In this document: positions 63,461-64,000 of the stretch, one piece after another
Position numbering within the stretch: position 1 is the stretch's first letter
Layout of the letters: the number at the start of each line of letters is the position of its first letter
Origin: Candidatus Didemnitutus mandela
GTDB lineage: Bacteria; Verrucomicrobiota; Verrucomicrobiia; Opitutales; Opitutaceae
DNA: 64,000 nt
Assembly (NCBI GenBank): GCA_002591725.1
Contig: NJAL01000005.1
Location: 1-64,000, forward strand
Direction: 5' to 3'
The notes under the pieces: generated by a model
Database searches by the model: none
What the model saw: only the letters and a program-made list of their open reading frames with translations
Told to the model about the DNA's origin: nothing
Program-made: the position numbers and the translations under genes

Positions 63461-64000
63461 AACTCATTTTGCATGACCGAAAGACCACGAAACGCTCTAT
63501 TTTTCAGATACCAGGATCCTTGCGGTGAAAATGGTGCACCACAGTTTTTTCGCGATTAAGGAGGCTGCTTCGATGATGCGCTTAGTTCATCCTGTGAGAA
63601 GGATGAAGAAAATCGCGATTTTTTGGACCCAAAAGCGCTTGCGTGAATTTATAACCAAAGAGGCTAAGTAAGGCGGCCAAGACCAAATATTTCAGCAAAG
63701 AGAACTTATTCCGAATCTAGCAAAGCTTCGTCTCATGTTCCGTGAGCTGAGATGCACGAAGAACATTTGCGCATGAGCTAAACGGAGGAAGATTTTCATC
63801 AAGCGTGGACTTACTCCAGTTTTCTAGCAATCCTTTACGAAGAGCAGCCTGAAAGACTGCGGCTCAATGTATATCGTAGCTAAGGATCAAGCTCCATTCT
63901 GGGGTCAAAAGACTTACCTGTGGACAACAAAGTATCAGAAATTCGGGAAGATGATCACCTGGCTTGCGGCAGCGAGGCTAAACGCGTCTTCGCCGCGGTT
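63461..64000. other. Window end, decayed DNA
   Basis: No gene seen. One protein-like stretch near 63750-63870 on the plus strand (EEDFHQAWTYSSFLAILYEE) is interrupted and not identifiable. A gene may continue beyond the window. Confidence 0.35.

Overview
The window looks like a chromosome segment from a member of Verrucomicrobia, most probably Opitutaceae, that is losing genes. This is inferred from protein style and gene sets, not from a search. Supporting points are the tight lepA-lepB pair, large signal peptidase I, Opitutaceae-like TolQ/TolR/TolA block, monomeric NADP-isocitrate dehydrogenase, OleA/OleB pair and SecG next to a sorting-type periplasmic protein. About 25 genes look intact and cover roughly 27 kb of 64 kb (about 42 percent). 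Most of the rest is frameshifted, stop-riddled remnants of once-normal genes. That pattern is known from host-restricted symbionts in early genome reduction; tunicate-associated Opitutaceae such as 'Candidatus Didemnitutus' are one example I cannot confirm here. I see no CRISPR array, rRNA, insertion sequence or prophage.

Layout. 1-1.37 kb: GC-extreme first 45 bases, then unrecognised DNA. 1.37-4.5 kb (+): lepA-lepB. 4.58-12.28 kb (-): an eight-gene operon with ketosynthase, ACP, two CrtI-like flavoproteins, FabZ-type dehydratase, FabI-type enoyl reductase, OleA and OleB. It looks like a dedicated polyunsaturated chain/hydrocarbon pathway whose usual partners OleC and OleD are not adjacent. 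12.3-14.25 kb: decayed DNA with the relic of an NtrC-type regulator. 14.25-15.2 kb (+): site-2 protease and tRNA-Ala(GGC). 15.2-16.27 kb: non-coding, hairpin-dense. 16.27-18.4 kb (-): TolQ/TolR/TolA-like operon. 18.44-20.1 kb (+): tmk-holB and a strong terminator. 20.4-22.05 kb: MATE transporter and YbfF-type hydrolase pseudogenes. 22.17-25.5 kb: mutS (+) and an RluA-family synthase (-). 25.5-37.2 kb: decay zone with relics of a TonB/TolA-like protein, maf, hemL, a SpoIVB-type S55 protein and a methyltransferase. 37.3-40.1 kb: Xer recombinase, frameshifted mazG, trpC stub and rsmA. 40.95-43.03 kb (+): oligopeptidase B. 43-48.3 kb: decay, including a 2 kb DEAD-box helicase relic. 48.36-50.59 kb (+): icd. 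50.8-56.8 kb: decay, including an acyl-CoA ligase relic. 56.8-59.74 kb (-): class I aminotransferase, LolA-like protein and secG. 59.74-64 kb: decay, including a superfamily II helicase relic resembling type III restriction subunits.

The kept genes serve translation (LepA, RsmA, pseudouridine synthase, tRNA), replication and repair (Tmk, HolB, MutS, Xer), secretion and envelope (LepB, SecG, Tol, site-2 protease), the TCA cycle, and the lipid/hydrocarbon operon. Decayed functions include efflux, regulation, tetrapyrrole and tryptophan synthesis, nucleotide sanitation and possibly restriction. Preservation of the whole lipid operon inside such an eroded segment is the most notable biological signal. 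A second oddity is that the decayed DNA is full of perfect 7-16 bp tandem duplications, absent as far as I saw from intact genes.
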